Shown: piece by piece, positions 34,432 to 54,200 of the stretch
Position numbering within the stretch: position 1 is the stretch's first letter
How the letters are laid out: every line of letters begins with the position of its first letter
From: Tilletiaria anomala UBC 951
Taxonomy: Eukaryota; Basidiomycota; Exobasidiomycetes; Georgefischeriales; Tilletiariaceae
Direction of reading: 5' to 3'
Assembly (NCBI RefSeq): GCF_000711695.1
Contig: NW_013546951.1
Coordinates: forward strand, 1 to 64,000
Length of the DNA: 64,000 nt
Translations under genes and position numbers: made by a program
Notes under the pieces: model-generated
What the model was told of the DNA's origin: nothing
Database searches by the model: none
What the model saw: only the letters and a program-made list of their open reading frames with translations

Positions 34432-35537
34432 TCATAGCTTGGCTCCTTCGAACGTCGGCCCAGCGTCTTCTCTATATGGGTCTTGCTCGTCCTCCATCCA
34501 AACCGTGTCCGCCTTGTCCTCCAGCAGCGGTTGCGCAGAGTCGACCCAATCGGCCCCCATGCCCGGCTCCGTGACGTTGCTCGGCACGTGATCAAAGTTC
34601 CATTCCCGCTCGACGCCCTCGGGCAGATGATCCGCCGAGCCATTGAGCAGCTGTGTCCAACGTCCTGCATCGCCTCCTTGCTCGCCACGCACGTACAGAC
34701 TCAGACTTGCCGTCCCGGCGCCGATAGGATACCCGCGGCCGTCGGTGCCTGCGCTTTCGGCCAGGATGCTGCGACCCAAAGCGATGATGGTCGCTGCGTG
34801 CGAGCATAATAGCACGCGCTTAACGCCGATCTGCTCACAGCGTGCTTCAAGTAGGGACAGGAAGCGCTTTGTTCGTTTGTGCAGCTGCTCAGCTGTCTCG
34901 CCTTGGGGGGAGGCGTAGAGCAGCGGTCGCCACGTCCGAGAGATGGCGTTCGGGGGGAATTGTTCTTCCAGGTCTTCAACCGAGGGAGGAAAGGGGTGCT
35001 TGCCGCTATCTGGTGGCCATGCAGGTGGAAACCATTCAGAGAGGCCTTCAAGGTAGGAAGCATAGGCAGCAGTCAGCAGCTGCCCTCTGATCTCGACTTT
35101 ATTTTGAAGGGCGTAGGGAGACTCACCTGGCTCAGGCAGCAACTGTAAGCCGAGCGCCTTTGCGGTAGGGAAGGCTGTCTGCATGCACCGGTAGTACCTT
35201 GAGGAGATGACCAGTTGAGGTTGCTCGGCTTCGGGTAATGAGAGAAAGTATTGAGCCAGACATCGCGCTTGGTCCTGCGAAAGCAGTCCGCTGGTTGTCA
35301 GTGAGGCCATTCACGACGGGGTTCAGCGGGGGCCCAGCCCACGCACAAGCCCATGAGCAGTCAGGACGGGGTCACGGGGCCGTCCCGTGATAGGGAAGGT
35401 CTCGTTGCCTTGCCAGTTCCTTGAAGAGTGAGTAACATGAGTTTTCAGATCAGCAAGCACGGACCGCGATGCGAGGTGCCACGAAATAGGCCTCACATGC
35501 GAAAGCCATGTCGGACAACATAAATACGCTCGACCAT
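34432..35537 (-). CDS. TFC7: TFIIIC tau55 subunit (Tfc7), histidine-phosphatase domain
   Basis: Subunit of the RNA polymerase III factor TFIIIC with a phosphoglycerate-mutase-like domain. Four exons: 35497-35537, 35347-35419, 35127-35274 and 34432-35045 (876 nt, 291 aa). It begins MVERIYVVRHGFRMNWQGNE, which parallels yeast Tfc7 (IYIARHGYRSNW). The phosphatase residues are all present: RHG near the start, arginine in SRYYRCMQTAFP, glutamate in GLSEWF and the second histidine in LLCSHAATIIALG. The NGSADHLPEGVEREWNFD segment near the C-terminus matches the Tfc7 layout NGNTEFL...WNFD, which argues for Tfc7 rather than a metabolic phosphatase. Two introns end in AAG. The third intron (35046-35126, 81 nt) has no stop and is a multiple of three, so it can be read through. 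A stand-alone phosphatase remains an alternative. Confidence 0.83.
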
Positions 35538-36136
35538 TTCGTTGAAGGTGGCACGTTAGGTATTGAGGTGATAGGGCGAGGTAACTGCTGTGGGTAATTG
35601 GTAAACGTCTAACTCCTAAACAGCCGAGAGCAAGTAGGTAAATGTCTGGTGGGCACTTTTGGAAATTGCGGTGGTTCAGGCTTCAGGAAATTGAATGCCA
35701 GCCTGCATAAATGATTGTGCACCAAAAGCAGGGTGGGCGTTTTTGAACCTGGTTGAAACTTCACACTGTGAGCATGATTATCGTGCAAGTACAAAGTAGA
35801 AGACGCCGGCGAAAAGAAAATGTACACATGTCTTCGAACTCCTTTTGACTCCCTCTAGGCTGTGCGGCATGGGCAAAACCCTCCAAAGCCGGTCCAGAAG
35901 CTGGTGCTTCCCCTTCAAGCTTCAGGTCAACAGCGTACGCATCCACTGTCTCTTCGTCGGACGCGCCAGATACCTTGCAAATCCAATCTCTGCTTCAATC
36001 ACGGCCGTGAGGGGGAAGATGGAGGCGCACGCGGCCAAGATGCCAGGGCATTCATCACCAAGCACAGACTCATGTTCTGATAGTTTTCAAGACGACTATA
36101 CAGTATGTGTCCACAATCATGCTGACTGCATGCTAT
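35538..36136. other. Intergenic region: TFC7 promoter and PRP8 3' UTR
   Basis: 599 bp with only short frames of no resemblance (for example 35845-36192 on the plus strand). It should hold the TFC7 promoter and the PRP8 3' UTR. Confidence 0.55.
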
Positions 36137-44095
<7,959 letters not shown>

Positions 44096-44700
44096 GATGG
44101 CGATTGCTGCTGCCGCTGTAGGAAGATATCTGCTGCGCTGTTGCAGATGAGCGTCTCCAGCAGTTGCGGTGCGGTCAGTGGCAAGTCCGGTTTGCGCTGG
44201 CTTCACCAGTCGCTTGCAAATCAGAACTGCGAAAAAGGTCTTACTGGCAGCCCGTTCAGTTCGTGCACTCGACCAAGCAGAACGTGTTCCTGCACCTGCT
44301 GGATGCGCGCAGGGTGCAGAGAGGGATGGATCTACGTGAACAAAAGCTATCAAGAAACAGCCAGATGGATCCCAGCATTCTTCCTCTCAGCTCGACGAGA
44401 AGTGTGGCAGTGTGTGGGAGTCCACTTCCCTGCAAGCAAGTCGCGCAGACGCGTTCCGCCCACCCAACCTAGCACAGCGACGCAGTGCCGTCGTCATCTC
44501 AGCAATCCATCACCCGTTCGGTGAGTTGAGTATACAAGTTACGCGGCTTCCAACTCCATGTGAGATTGCTCACTAGGTCCAACGTCCGCAAGTTGACGGG
44601 TCACGAGCAGGGTTCATAGCACCGCACCCTCTGCAAAGCTTCACGGAGCCAGACTCGTACATCAGACGGCCTGCGGAAAAGCCGCACACGTCCATCGAAA
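44096..44700. promoter_or_regulatory. Divergent promoter region, PRP8 / RPN11
   Basis: 605 bp between divergent starts. The PRP8 frame stays open upstream to 44353, but that extension does not look like PRP8. No factor site is recognised. Confidence 0.55.
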
Positions 44701-45866
44701 ATGGACTTTCAATCGATGATGAACCGCGCCCAGCACATGGGAGGAGGCGGTGGCAACGCGTCCGTATCAGACATGCCTCAACAAGACAACTCGGAGACGG
44801 TGTACATCTCCTCGCTGGCGCTTCTCAAGATGCTCAAGCACGGCCGAGCAGGTGTGCCAATGGAAGTCATGGGGCTCATGCTTGGAGAATTTGTAGATGA
44901 CTATACCGTCTCGGTTGTCGATGTTTTCAGGTCAGTTCATAGACCCTCCCGCCTGATTGCGGCAGGCAGTTTCCAACTGATGCAACCATGTCTGGCGCCT
45001 GCACACAGTATGCCACAAAGCGGTACAGGAGTTTCGGTTGAGGTATGTTCAAAGCGCCGCGGGGGCCATTCATCATCAATGCACGAACTGATCCAGGTTG
45101 CCTCTCCGCTGCAGGCAGTAGATCCGGTGTACCAGACCAAAATGCTGGACATGCTCAGACAGACAGGGCGACCAGAGGCGGTCGTAGGTTGGTATCATTC
45201 TCACCCTGGGTTTGGCTGCTGGCTGTCTAGTGTCGACATCAATACGCAGCAATCGTTCGAGCAGCTGAACCCGCGCGCTGTAGCCGTCGTCGTCGATCCG
45301 ATCCAATCTGTTAAAGGCAAAGTCGTCATCGACGCGTTCCGCCTGATCAATCCGAGCAGCATGATGCTCGGGCAGGAGCCGCGGCAAACGACCTCAAACA
45401 TTGGACACCTCAACAAGCCGAGCATTCAGAGTCTGATCCACGGGCTCAATCGGCACTACTACAGCATCGCGATCAACTACCGAAAAACAGAGCTGGAGCA
45501 AAGCATGCTTAACAACCTGCACAAGCGCAACTGGACCGAGGGCCTGCGCCTCCGGGATTGGGGGCAGCACAAGGAGTCGAACGAGAAGGCAATCCAGCGC
45601 ATGCTGAAGCTGTCGGAAGAGTACAACAAAAGCGTGCAGGAGGAGAGTACGATGAGCGCGGACGAGCTAAAGACACGGCATGTCGGCAAGCAAGACCCGA
45701 AGCGACATCTCGAAGACGCAGTCGAGCAGGCCATGGGCGACCAGATCGTGCAGAGTCTGGGCACGATGTGAGTATTCCACAGCGCCATTGGAAGCGTCTC
45801 CCGCTGGACGTGCACTGACGAGCATTAACTCTCGCTCGGACCGGCAGGTTACTTGCCGAATTATAA
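44701..45866 (+). CDS. RPN11: 26S proteasome lid deubiquitinase RPN11
   Basis: JAMM zinc metalloprotease that removes ubiquitin chains from substrates at the proteasome. Four exons: 44701-44930, 45009-45042, 45115-45767 and 45848-45866 (936 nt, 311 aa; human 310). The catalytic glutamate is Glu55 in [14 protein letters not shown]. The zinc ligands are His116, His118 and Asp129 in [17 protein letters not shown]. The insert region [20 protein letters not shown] and the [12 protein letters not shown]-like block (here [20 protein letters not shown]) are diagnostic of RPN11 as opposed to CSN5. The last exon encodes just MLLAEL. Exon 2 is 34 nt and holds [11 protein letters not shown]. It converges on EMP24. 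Confidence 0.97.
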
Positions 45867-46156
45867 ACCATACTGTGGCCTCCGACGGCGATTCATTTCC
45901 TGTATATCAGATCATTGACGTCGATGAGAAACAGTCCTTGTCCGTATCAGAATGATAGGCAGATGCACATGCATGCAACTCCTCCCGCCTATGCAACGCG
46001 GTAGCCGACTACGGGATGGAGGGTTGGATTGCTGTGCTATAGCTACATTTGAGCGATCGAGGCTGCACCTTGTGTTCAGACATCTCGGTGCGCTCCAGAA
46101 TCTTGGCTGAGCCAAGAAGGGCTCTTTCCCTATTTTGCATCCGTGGCCCGTCTGCC

Positions 46157-47028
46157 TCAGACCACACGGCGAACCTCGAATTGCCTGCAGTAGGTGTGAG
46201 AGGGCAAGTGCAGGATGGAAGGTGGGTGGGCGTGTGTGAGCTTGTCGTCTTTCGCATACACGATTTGCTCTGTGAGCCTGCTGCCTTTCTCTCACCTCTT
46301 CACAAAGAAGATCTGCACGCCACAGACACCCAGAAGCATGATCCCCTGGGCGATGGACCACCACTTGACCCTCGTATTTGTGCTTTCGGCAGCTGTGGAG
46401 AAAGCAATCGTAACGTGTTGTTCGATGTCAGCGGCGTATGCAGGCAGGTGCGAGAGCATCTGACTCACTATTCCGATGCACGCGCTCTCTGACGACGAGG
46501 TATTCTTGCTCGTCCTTGATGGCCTGCAGTCCAGCTGCCAGATCCCTAATTTCCCGTTCTATCGGCTGCATCTCTCCGTCATCGGGCACATAGATGATGC
46601 CATGCACGTTGAAGCTGACCGTCTTGTCGCTGACGGTGCTAAACTCGTTCGAGAAGCAGTACTCGTATCGCCCGTCGTGCTGCGCGGTGAAAGAGTATGT
46701 CCCCGTGTCCTTGCGGTACAGCTCGTACAGCCGCTGACCAGATGGCTCGGTGAGCGTCGTGTCAATGTCGAGATGCCCCCCACCACCGCCTACTTGATAG
46801 GTCAGAGTCATCTGCAGCCAAAACGAAGACAAAGCGCAGGTGTAAATGTCAGCTGCATGCTCAAATACTCACGCTCATGATGCAAGACCACAGACGCACC
46901 TGGTCCCCGATGTGCAGGTCTTCGAAGAAGCACTCCTTCGAAGCCGGCAAAAGCTCGATCATGTGTGCCCGCGCCGGCAGCAAAGCGATGCACGCCAGAA
47001 GCGCAACCGCCAAACAAGCAGACCACAT
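46157..47028 (-). CDS. EMP24: p24-family cargo receptor, Emp24/TMED2 type
   Basis: Membrane protein cycling between ER and Golgi in COPII/COPI vesicles, helping GPI-anchored cargo export. Four exons: 46900-47028, 46469-46811, 46296-46392 and 46157-46184 (597 nt, 198 aa). The signal peptide MWSACLAVALLACIALLPAR(A) is probably cut before HMIELLP. The GOLD domain has the two conserved cysteines (CFFEDL and YCFSNE) and VSFNVHGIIYVPDD. A helical segment, DEQEYLVVRERVHRNTAEST, leads to WWSIAQGIMLLGVCGVQIFF, the transmembrane span. The cytosolic tail KRQFEVRRVV matches TMED2 (KRFFEVRRVV) except that the first Phe of the FF pair is Gln. That position straddles the last splice junction. An upstream in-frame ATG near 47103 would lengthen the N-terminus, but the chosen start gives a clean signal peptide. 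Confidence 0.93.
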
Positions 47029-47885
47029 TCTTCGCGGCGGCAGCGATCTCCCCGAGGCGCCGCCCACCCCCCTGCTGCTAAACGTCTTTGCAGTATTCCT
47101 GCTCATTACGCATCTGGATGACGGCTCCAAGAACGTCCGTCGGCCCCCTTGGAGCGAAGTCGTACTGGGTAAGCGCGAGCTGGATGCAATGCGGCCGTCA
47201 CTTTCCATTTTGGGAGGGATGGCGACCGGGCCTGCGCGCGTACGGCGGTGTAGCTTGTAGAAGCAGCGCGCGCCTAGGTAAAACTCCACGCAAGGTGAGG
47301 AGCTAGATGTCCAATCAATAGCTGTTCTTGTTCTGACCTTTGTGAAGCAGTGTCGTCCGGTGATGCGACGCTTGCGGTGTCGAAGAAGGAGCTTTCCATG
47401 CTTGCTGTCAGTAGTGGCTGTTCGCAATGTATGTCAAGCCCTGTCTGGGCTGCTGCGTAGCGCGCCGCGCTGTTGAGTGGTTGCCGCGGGCTACGGCCAG
47501 CCTGGGGGGTTGCATGGCGCAGGCGCGCGCAGAGTCAAGCTTGGGAATGCGTGGAGAGTGCGCCCCCGCCGGCTTCTTGGCACAGTACCAGAGCAAAGAC
47601 CAAAGGGGAGGGAGGATACAACTCCATGACTGCCCCAGAGCCAGAACGAAGGACCATGGCACACCAGCACCAGATCCCAGGCCCTTCTCGAGGAGAAACG
47701 AGAGACGAGAACAAGAACAAGAACACCTCTAACCCTCTCCGTTGTGGGACTCTAACCCTCATCGTTGGACGGGGTCTTCACATTTTTTTGCGAAGTACAA
47801 CACTTGCTACGAAAGGTATATTCGGCCCACTGCTACATTCAACCTCACAACTTTCGGGAGGAGCAAAGCAGACAAACAATCGAAA
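47029..47885. promoter_or_regulatory. Divergent promoter region, EMP24 / YRB1
   Basis: 857 bp between divergent starts with CT-rich tracts near 47730-47760 on the YRB1 side. The open frames here have no resemblance to known proteins. Confidence 0.55.
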
Positions 47886-48947
47886 ATGGCTTCCCAAGAA
47901 CTAAAGAACGACCCTCTCGCTTCCGCCGGCAACGACCCCGGCGAGCAGGAGAATGACCCGCACTATGAGCCGGTCATCAAGCTCGAGAAGGAGGTCGAGA
48001 CAAAGACGATGGAGGAGGACGAGAATGTTCTCTTCAAGATGTGAGTAGTTGATAGGTGATTCACGGCTGCTACAAACCTATGGTTTGGCCTAAGGGCTTC
48101 AATCCTGCATTCAGCATGCTCATACCGGCTGCAGCTTCTGTCGCTGTCAAAGGGGGAGCAACTCCTACCTGTTTCGATCGCGATACTCTGTGGTCCCCCT
48201 TCATGTATGCTGATCGTGACCTCCTTCGACTGTCAATGGCAGGCGTGCCAAGCTCTTCCGCTTCGACAAGGACAGCAAGCAGTGGAAGGAGCGCGGGACG
48301 GGTGACGTCCGACTGCTCGAGCACAAGCAGTCCAAGAAGGTCCGAGTCGTCATGAGGCGGGACAAGACGCTCAAAGTCTGCGCCAACCACTACAGTGAGT
48401 CTCAGTCACTCTCATGCGTATAGTGCAATGCAACAGCTCGCCTGTGTGCACGTAATTCCGCGTATCTATAGGTAACTGACCTGAACCTTTTAATACTTTC
48501 AGTCACGCCGGAGATCAAGCTGGCGCCAAATGTCTCTTCGGATCGTTCGTGGGTCTACAACGTTGCAGCCGACGTCTCAGATGGCGAAGCGACCGCGGAG
48601 ACGCTTGCCATTCGATTTGCAAATTCTGAAAGTCAGTCCCGAAAAATGCACTCGCTACATGTCTTCTGGCCCACACAGCTGACTAGTCCGTACTCTCTCC
48701 TTCCTACTGTAAAGACGCCGAGCAATTCAAGACTGCATTCGAAGCTGCGCAGCAAGGCAAGGGCGCCGTCCTCCCGCCGCCGGCTGACGACGAAAGTAGC
48801 AAAGCAGAAGCCAAGGATGCGACCAAGAACGACGATGACGCCAGCGCAGCACCAGCAGCCGCAGAGGCGGCAGCGACGAATGAGCCTGCTGCGGATAAAG
48901 CTGATGAGAAGGAGGGAGCGGCAGCAGAGGAGAAGAAGGCAGAGTAG
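47886..48947 (+). CDS. YRB1: Ran-binding protein 1 (Yrb1/RanBP1)
   Basis: Cytosolic Ran-GTP-binding co-factor of RanGAP in nuclear transport. Four exons: 47886-48040, 48243-48394, 48503-48631 and 48715-48947 (669 nt, 222 aa). The Ran-binding domain includes [60 protein letters not shown] and [20 protein letters not shown], the canonical order. The C-terminus is alanine-, lysine- and acid-rich, as in fungal Yrb1. The last intron uses an AAG acceptor, needed to give [10 protein letters not shown]. The first intron is long for this region (202 nt). Confidence 0.96.
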
Positions 48948-49640
48948 ACTCCACATTTGTCATATTGGGTACTTACGGCATTGTGAAAACAAGGCGGATG
49001 TTAAGCGCAAGGAAGGCCTAGGGCGTCATGATTTAGACATTACTTCGTTCCAAGGCCACAATAGGCGTAATACATGCTAGTTATCCTCATCTCTGAGGTA
49101 CACTGCGCACCATTGTTCTTGTGCTGCGTTCTTCCCTTTCCGCCGCAGAACGAAAGACCGTGAAAGTGCTACTGAATGTTGTGGCTTCCCAGAGGGTGTG
49201 AGCGTGTCTGTGCACATCTTCTACGTCCGCCTGAGCCTTCGCTTGTCTCCGAGCTCCATGAGGCCGGTTCTCCATCGCTAGAACCTGCGTAGGTGTCTTT
49301 GAGCGGTCGTATGAAAGCTCGTGTCGTCTGATCAGAGGCGGTCATCTTGGTTGCGATTTGGATCCCTAGAGATGAAAGATGCTAAGACATCAGGGACAGA
49401 AGGTCATGGGTTCTTGCCGAGAGGTGAGTGGCTCAGGTCAAGGCACTGGGGCACTGTGTGCCGAGGTGATGACATATGAGTGACCTTCGATCATTCATGC
49501 GGTGGCTTACACGGCCATCACTTACACTTTTTCGAACACTTACGCGTCTGTACAACTTAACCATGAGGTCTCATTGCTCGGAAGCACATACAACTGTTCG
49601 AGCTTGCAAAGGACTTCTTGGGAACTACACTACTTTCACC
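48948..49640. other. Intergenic region between YRB1 and DSK2
   Basis: 693 bp holding the YRB1 3' UTR and the DSK2 promoter. A short minus-strand frame (49087-49275) has no resemblance and is not called. The DSK2 frame is open upstream to 49476, but the ubiquitin-like domain starts after 49641. Confidence 0.55.
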
Positions 49641-51214
49641 ATGGCGGACAACGAGGTCGAAGCGCCACCCATCAATGTGACCATCAAAGGCCCGTCCGGA
49701 CTCTCGCTCTCTGTCAGTATCTCGCCCGATGCAAACATCAGCAAGCTCAAGGAGGAGATCGCGAGCAAGCGCGAGGACTTCCCAGCGGATAGCCAGCGGC
49801 TCATCTACAGCGGCAAGGTGCTGAAGGACGGGCAAACGGTCAAGGAGTACAAGGTGCAAGATGGGCATACGATCCACATGGTCCGGTCCGCTGCTTCTGC
49901 GCATACCGCTCCGTCTGGCGGGAGCGCACAGCCAGCCGCGAGTGCAGCGGGCTCAGCACGGGTAAGCGCAGCAGGCACGGGCGCAGGTGTAGGGACAACG
50001 TCAGCAGCGACCAGCGCCGAAGCACGAGGTGTGCCGGCCAATTTCGGCGCAGGGCAACAGTTCACCAACAACCCGCTCTCGGCTCTGAACAGGGCCGACC
50101 TGGCGGGACCGCATATGGCCAATTTCAACCCGTTCGCTGGAACAGGTGTCAACTTGAACGATCCGAACATGATGATGAACCTTCTGGAAGATGAAGGCTT
50201 CAGGGGACAAATGCGCAGTGCGCTTGCAAGTCCCGAAGTTGTGGACCAGGTGAGCGGCGCGGGGTGCACTTGAGCCAAACGGCATCATTTGCCTATGATC
50301 GCTCCAGTGTGCTGATCATGCCATGATCATTCGATCTCCACTACCGCTCGGCCTCCGCATCGCAGATAGTATCCTTGAACCCTCAACTAGCAAGCATGCG
50401 CCCGCAACTACAGCAGATGCTGCAGTCTGAGCGATTCAGGGAGATGCTCACCAATCCGGAGATGATGCGACAGGCGCAGCAGATGCAGGCCATGTTTGGC
50501 GGCGGAGGCGGAGGAGGGTTTGGCGCCGGGGCTTTGTTTAGTGGACTTGGCGGTGCTGGCGGCGGAGCAGGGGGAAGAGGAGCAGCCGCACAATGGCCAC
50601 CAGTCGGTGCTTTTGCGCCTAGGACAGGAAGCAGTGACCCCACGACCGGGACCGGGGCTGGGACTCAGGCTGGGTCGGGTGCTGCTGCGGGTGCTGCTCC
50701 ATCTCCAGGCGCTGCAGGCGGAGCGCCGCCCAATTTATTCGAGATGCTGGGCCAAATGGGTGGCCTCGGCGCAGGTGGAGCTGGTGTGGGCGGTGCAAAT
50801 CCCTTTGGAGGGATGAACCCGGAGCTGTGAGTATTAAAGGAAGTCAGCAGATGATGCTCATGACCGTACGAAGCTGACCGAGAGCATTGTTCTTCAAACA
50901 GGATGCGGAGCCTGATGGGTGGCATGGGCGGCGCGGGGGGGCTCTTCGGTGCGGGCGCCGGCCCAGGAGCAGGCGACATTCGACTGCCCGAGGAGCGCTA
51001 CGCGACGCAACTGGAGCAGATGCAAGTGAGTGTCAACCATGCTATGCGGAACATATCCACTGTGTGCTCATGCTGATTTGTTATTCACATCCGCGGGCAT
51101 GTGTATCAGGGTATGGGTTTCACAGATGGGGCGAGGAACTTACGAGCGCTCCTCATGAGCGGCGGGAGTGTAGAAGGGGCGATCACGATCTTGCTCGAAG
51201 GTGGCGCCCAGTAG
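49641..51214 (+). CDS. DSK2: Ubiquilin-type proteasome shuttle factor Dsk2
   Basis: UBL-UBA protein carrying ubiquitinated clients to the proteasome. Four exons: 49641-50249, 50366-50826, 50902-51025 and 51110-51214 (1299 nt, 432 aa). Domains in order: the ubiquitin-like domain (INVTIKGPSGLSLSVSISPD to VQDGHTIHMVRS), an Ala/Gly/Ser-rich linker, a STI1-type methionine-rich helical region (NPQLASMRPQLQQMLQSERF, NPEMMRQAQQMQAMF), low-complexity Gly-rich segments, and a C-terminal UBA. The UBA spans YATQLEQMQ|GMGFTDGARN and ends ITILLEGGAQ; the MGF loop is intact, and the intron falls just before it. The start is at MADNEVEAPP, a typical distance before the UBL. It converges on TFC1 with 71 bp between stops. 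Confidence 0.95.
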
Positions 51215-51285
51215 CGTGCGTATAAAAGCTATGGTTCTCATACCTCATTCGAGTATGGAGCGCTTGCATCGTGAACGATGTTGCA

Positions 51286-54200
51286 CTACAAAACGTTGCC
51301 TTTTGGACGAGTCTGTTTCTGCTTCATCTTCGGTTTGCGCCCAGGCTTTGCGCTACCCTTTCCCCTGCCCCTCCCCGCGATTGCGGTTGTTCCAGCGCCT
51401 TGCATCTCGTCCGCCATCATCTCTTGCGCCTCGGCAAGACGCTCCTCAAAGGCTCCTGGCCTCGTGCTGTCCCATTTGTACTCGTCGACGTCCCAGTCCT
51501 CCCCGACTCCGACGGAAAGCGCGCCAGCTCGCCTGAGTCGATCCTTGGTTTGCTTGATGCAGAACTTCACCTCGTCCTCCGCCGCTTCCCTTCCTTCGAT
51601 GGAGACGCATCGGTATTTGAGACTGGTCACTTCGCGGAGGAGCTCCCACTGTAGCATTGTGTACCAACCAGTGTGCACCTGCATCGTGGCATTTACCCGA
51701 AATAGGACGACTGAGCTCACGTCGCAGTTTATTCATCAGAGAAGCTACTCACATCGATCCCCTGCCTCAATGCTCGCGGACTTGTGTCGTTGACAAGCTC
51801 TTGCACTGACGGATCAGTGATGTCCACCAAGAAAAATGAGGCCATATTGTCGTGAATCTTTTTGCCGTCGAAGATATGGCTTTTGCTGCACAAGCAAAAG
51901 AGCAGGGGGAGGGATATGAGATTTGAGCTTTCTGAGCAGATGATCTCATCGAAAGAGGTTGACTCACTTCGAAGTTCCTGAAGAGCCTGGCCTGGAGCCA
52001 GCTTCGCCATCCGCATCCATCGTCCTGTAACGATCATAATCGCCATCGCCACCGCCATCGACGGCCTGGTCCTCTTCTTCACGCATATCACCATCCCTAC
52101 CCTCCACCCCTTCGTCCTCATCGTCTTCCAGAAGCGGGGTGGCGTCTTCCGCCTCCTCTGTCCCGTAATGCTTCGTAATCTTTCTAGAGCGCCGATAACG
52201 CCTTCGCTGATTGAGTGTCCTGAATGAAAGCCGCTGGAAGAAGCGGCTGTTCGGATCAGCGCGGACGTCGTACCCAAAACGAACCAGTGAACCTTTGTAC
52301 GGTCCATCAACTATCTGATACGCGACGAGAGGGATGAGCAGCTTGCTACTCGTGAGCGCTTGGCGATCCTGTTTCGATTCGAATTGGTTAGTGAGGCGGG
52401 CGCGAGACCAGATGGGCTGCTCTTCGAACATTCTTTCCAAACGCTTCAGCAAGTCTTGCTGGACATTCTTGCGCTGAGCCTCAACATGTGGCGGAGGGCT
52501 CAACGGAGTTGGTGCTGTGTTGAGGACGAGATCTTGCTTGCCAACAGGCCGTGACTGTCTGCCCATTTCATCCTCGCCACCCTCGTCTGCATCTCCTTCC
52601 GAAACTTGATATTCATCATCACCTTCACCTCTGCCTTCCTCGCCGTCTGATGCCTCCTCGCAATTGTTCCCGCGTGCTGGCCTGGCGAATTGAAAAGCGA
52701 TGGCCGAGTAGCCCTTCCACGAACGCTCGTTCACCCAGCGACGCCGGACCGTACCGTCACCTTGTGGTGTTTCCAAGATGCTGGCGTAGGCATTTTGTCG
52801 AAAGCTGGGCGATTCAGGCGAGATATGGACGGTGAGCAGTTGACAAGCAAGCGTCAGGGACTGGCTGAATATGGACTTACTAGTATGGGAAAGGTGGGTT
52901 TTGCTTCAGGAACCTCGCAGGAGGAATGAGATTGAGGTTGCTCTTCATGAAAGGAAGCATGGCGGGGCCTGCGGCAGCATGCGATCTTGCATCCTGAGCC
53001 GTCGCGCAGGGCACATTCCTGAGATCTGCAACATGCCTCTTCTTGTCCTTATGAGGTACCATTACCTCTACGAGATAGTCTTGCAGCTCAGGGTCGAATC
53101 GGAATGCACGCAAAGCCTGCGTGTTCATCGTCATCATCGCGGCATGGAGACTGAGTGTCTTATTCCCCGTGCTGGGCCACTGTGTCGCTTTGCGACGAAG
53201 AACCGTACCGTGAGCGTTGTCCAGCATCGAAGCTGCATATTGTTCTGCGTTCAAAGTAGCGGAATCGCGCCGCTTGCCTTTAGATCTTGGCCGGGACGTG
53301 CGTGCGGCACTCAGCTCTTCATGCATTTCGAACTGCTCGCCGATATCCATTTCACTGTCACAGCTTTCGTCATCTCGGTGCTGCCTCCTTCCCGCTGCGA
53401 TTGCATTCTCATCTGACCAATCGGTCCCTTGCCTCAACGGCAGACCAATGGGGGCGTTCGCTTTGAGCACCTCTGAATCACCAAGGTGCACATGACCGAC
53501 CTCCGGCTCGAATGCATATTCCGCCAGCGTCCTGAATCGGACAGTTTGCTTTGCCGTACCGACGAGCTCGATCATATATTCCTTGCACACTCCAGCATCT
53601 TGCCCGTCTATACCCGTCGCTCCACGCCGCTTCCACTTGCGACGGCGGATGCGGATGATAGGGTTGTTTGTGGCGACCACGTTGCCGAGGATCGGGTGCT
53701 TGTAGAGGCTGCTGTCGAGCTGGAATTCTGATGGAGTATTGAGAGCAGCCAGGGGCAGCTTCTTGCCAATCTCCGTGACTGCATGTTGCGATACGTGATC
53801 GTGTCGTGCCTCGCTATCCCGTGCGTGTCCCTTTCCTTTGTACTTGTTCGCGCCATGGGCGCCATTACGCGCAGTATCATCGGCTTTGGGCACAGGTGGG
53901 TAATACTTTGCACCAAGTCTGCACTCGACTACCTCCGCTCGCCTGTCCAGGAGGTTGGCCATGTGCTCAAGAGCGCTTTGCGGGTTGCTGAGCGGTGGCG
54001 GATCAGGCGAGAGTGTTGCCAGAGCACGTTCAAGACCTGATGGGCCTGGCTTATGCCTTTCCGCGGGTGGCAAAATGAAACCGGGATACTCAATGGAAAA
54101 GATGTTTCGCGTTGGAATATTCTGCAAAGGTGCGTTCAGCCGCTCATCTCCACCCTTCTTCGATAATAGTGAAAGCGCGTGCGCTTGTGACGGTGCGTCA

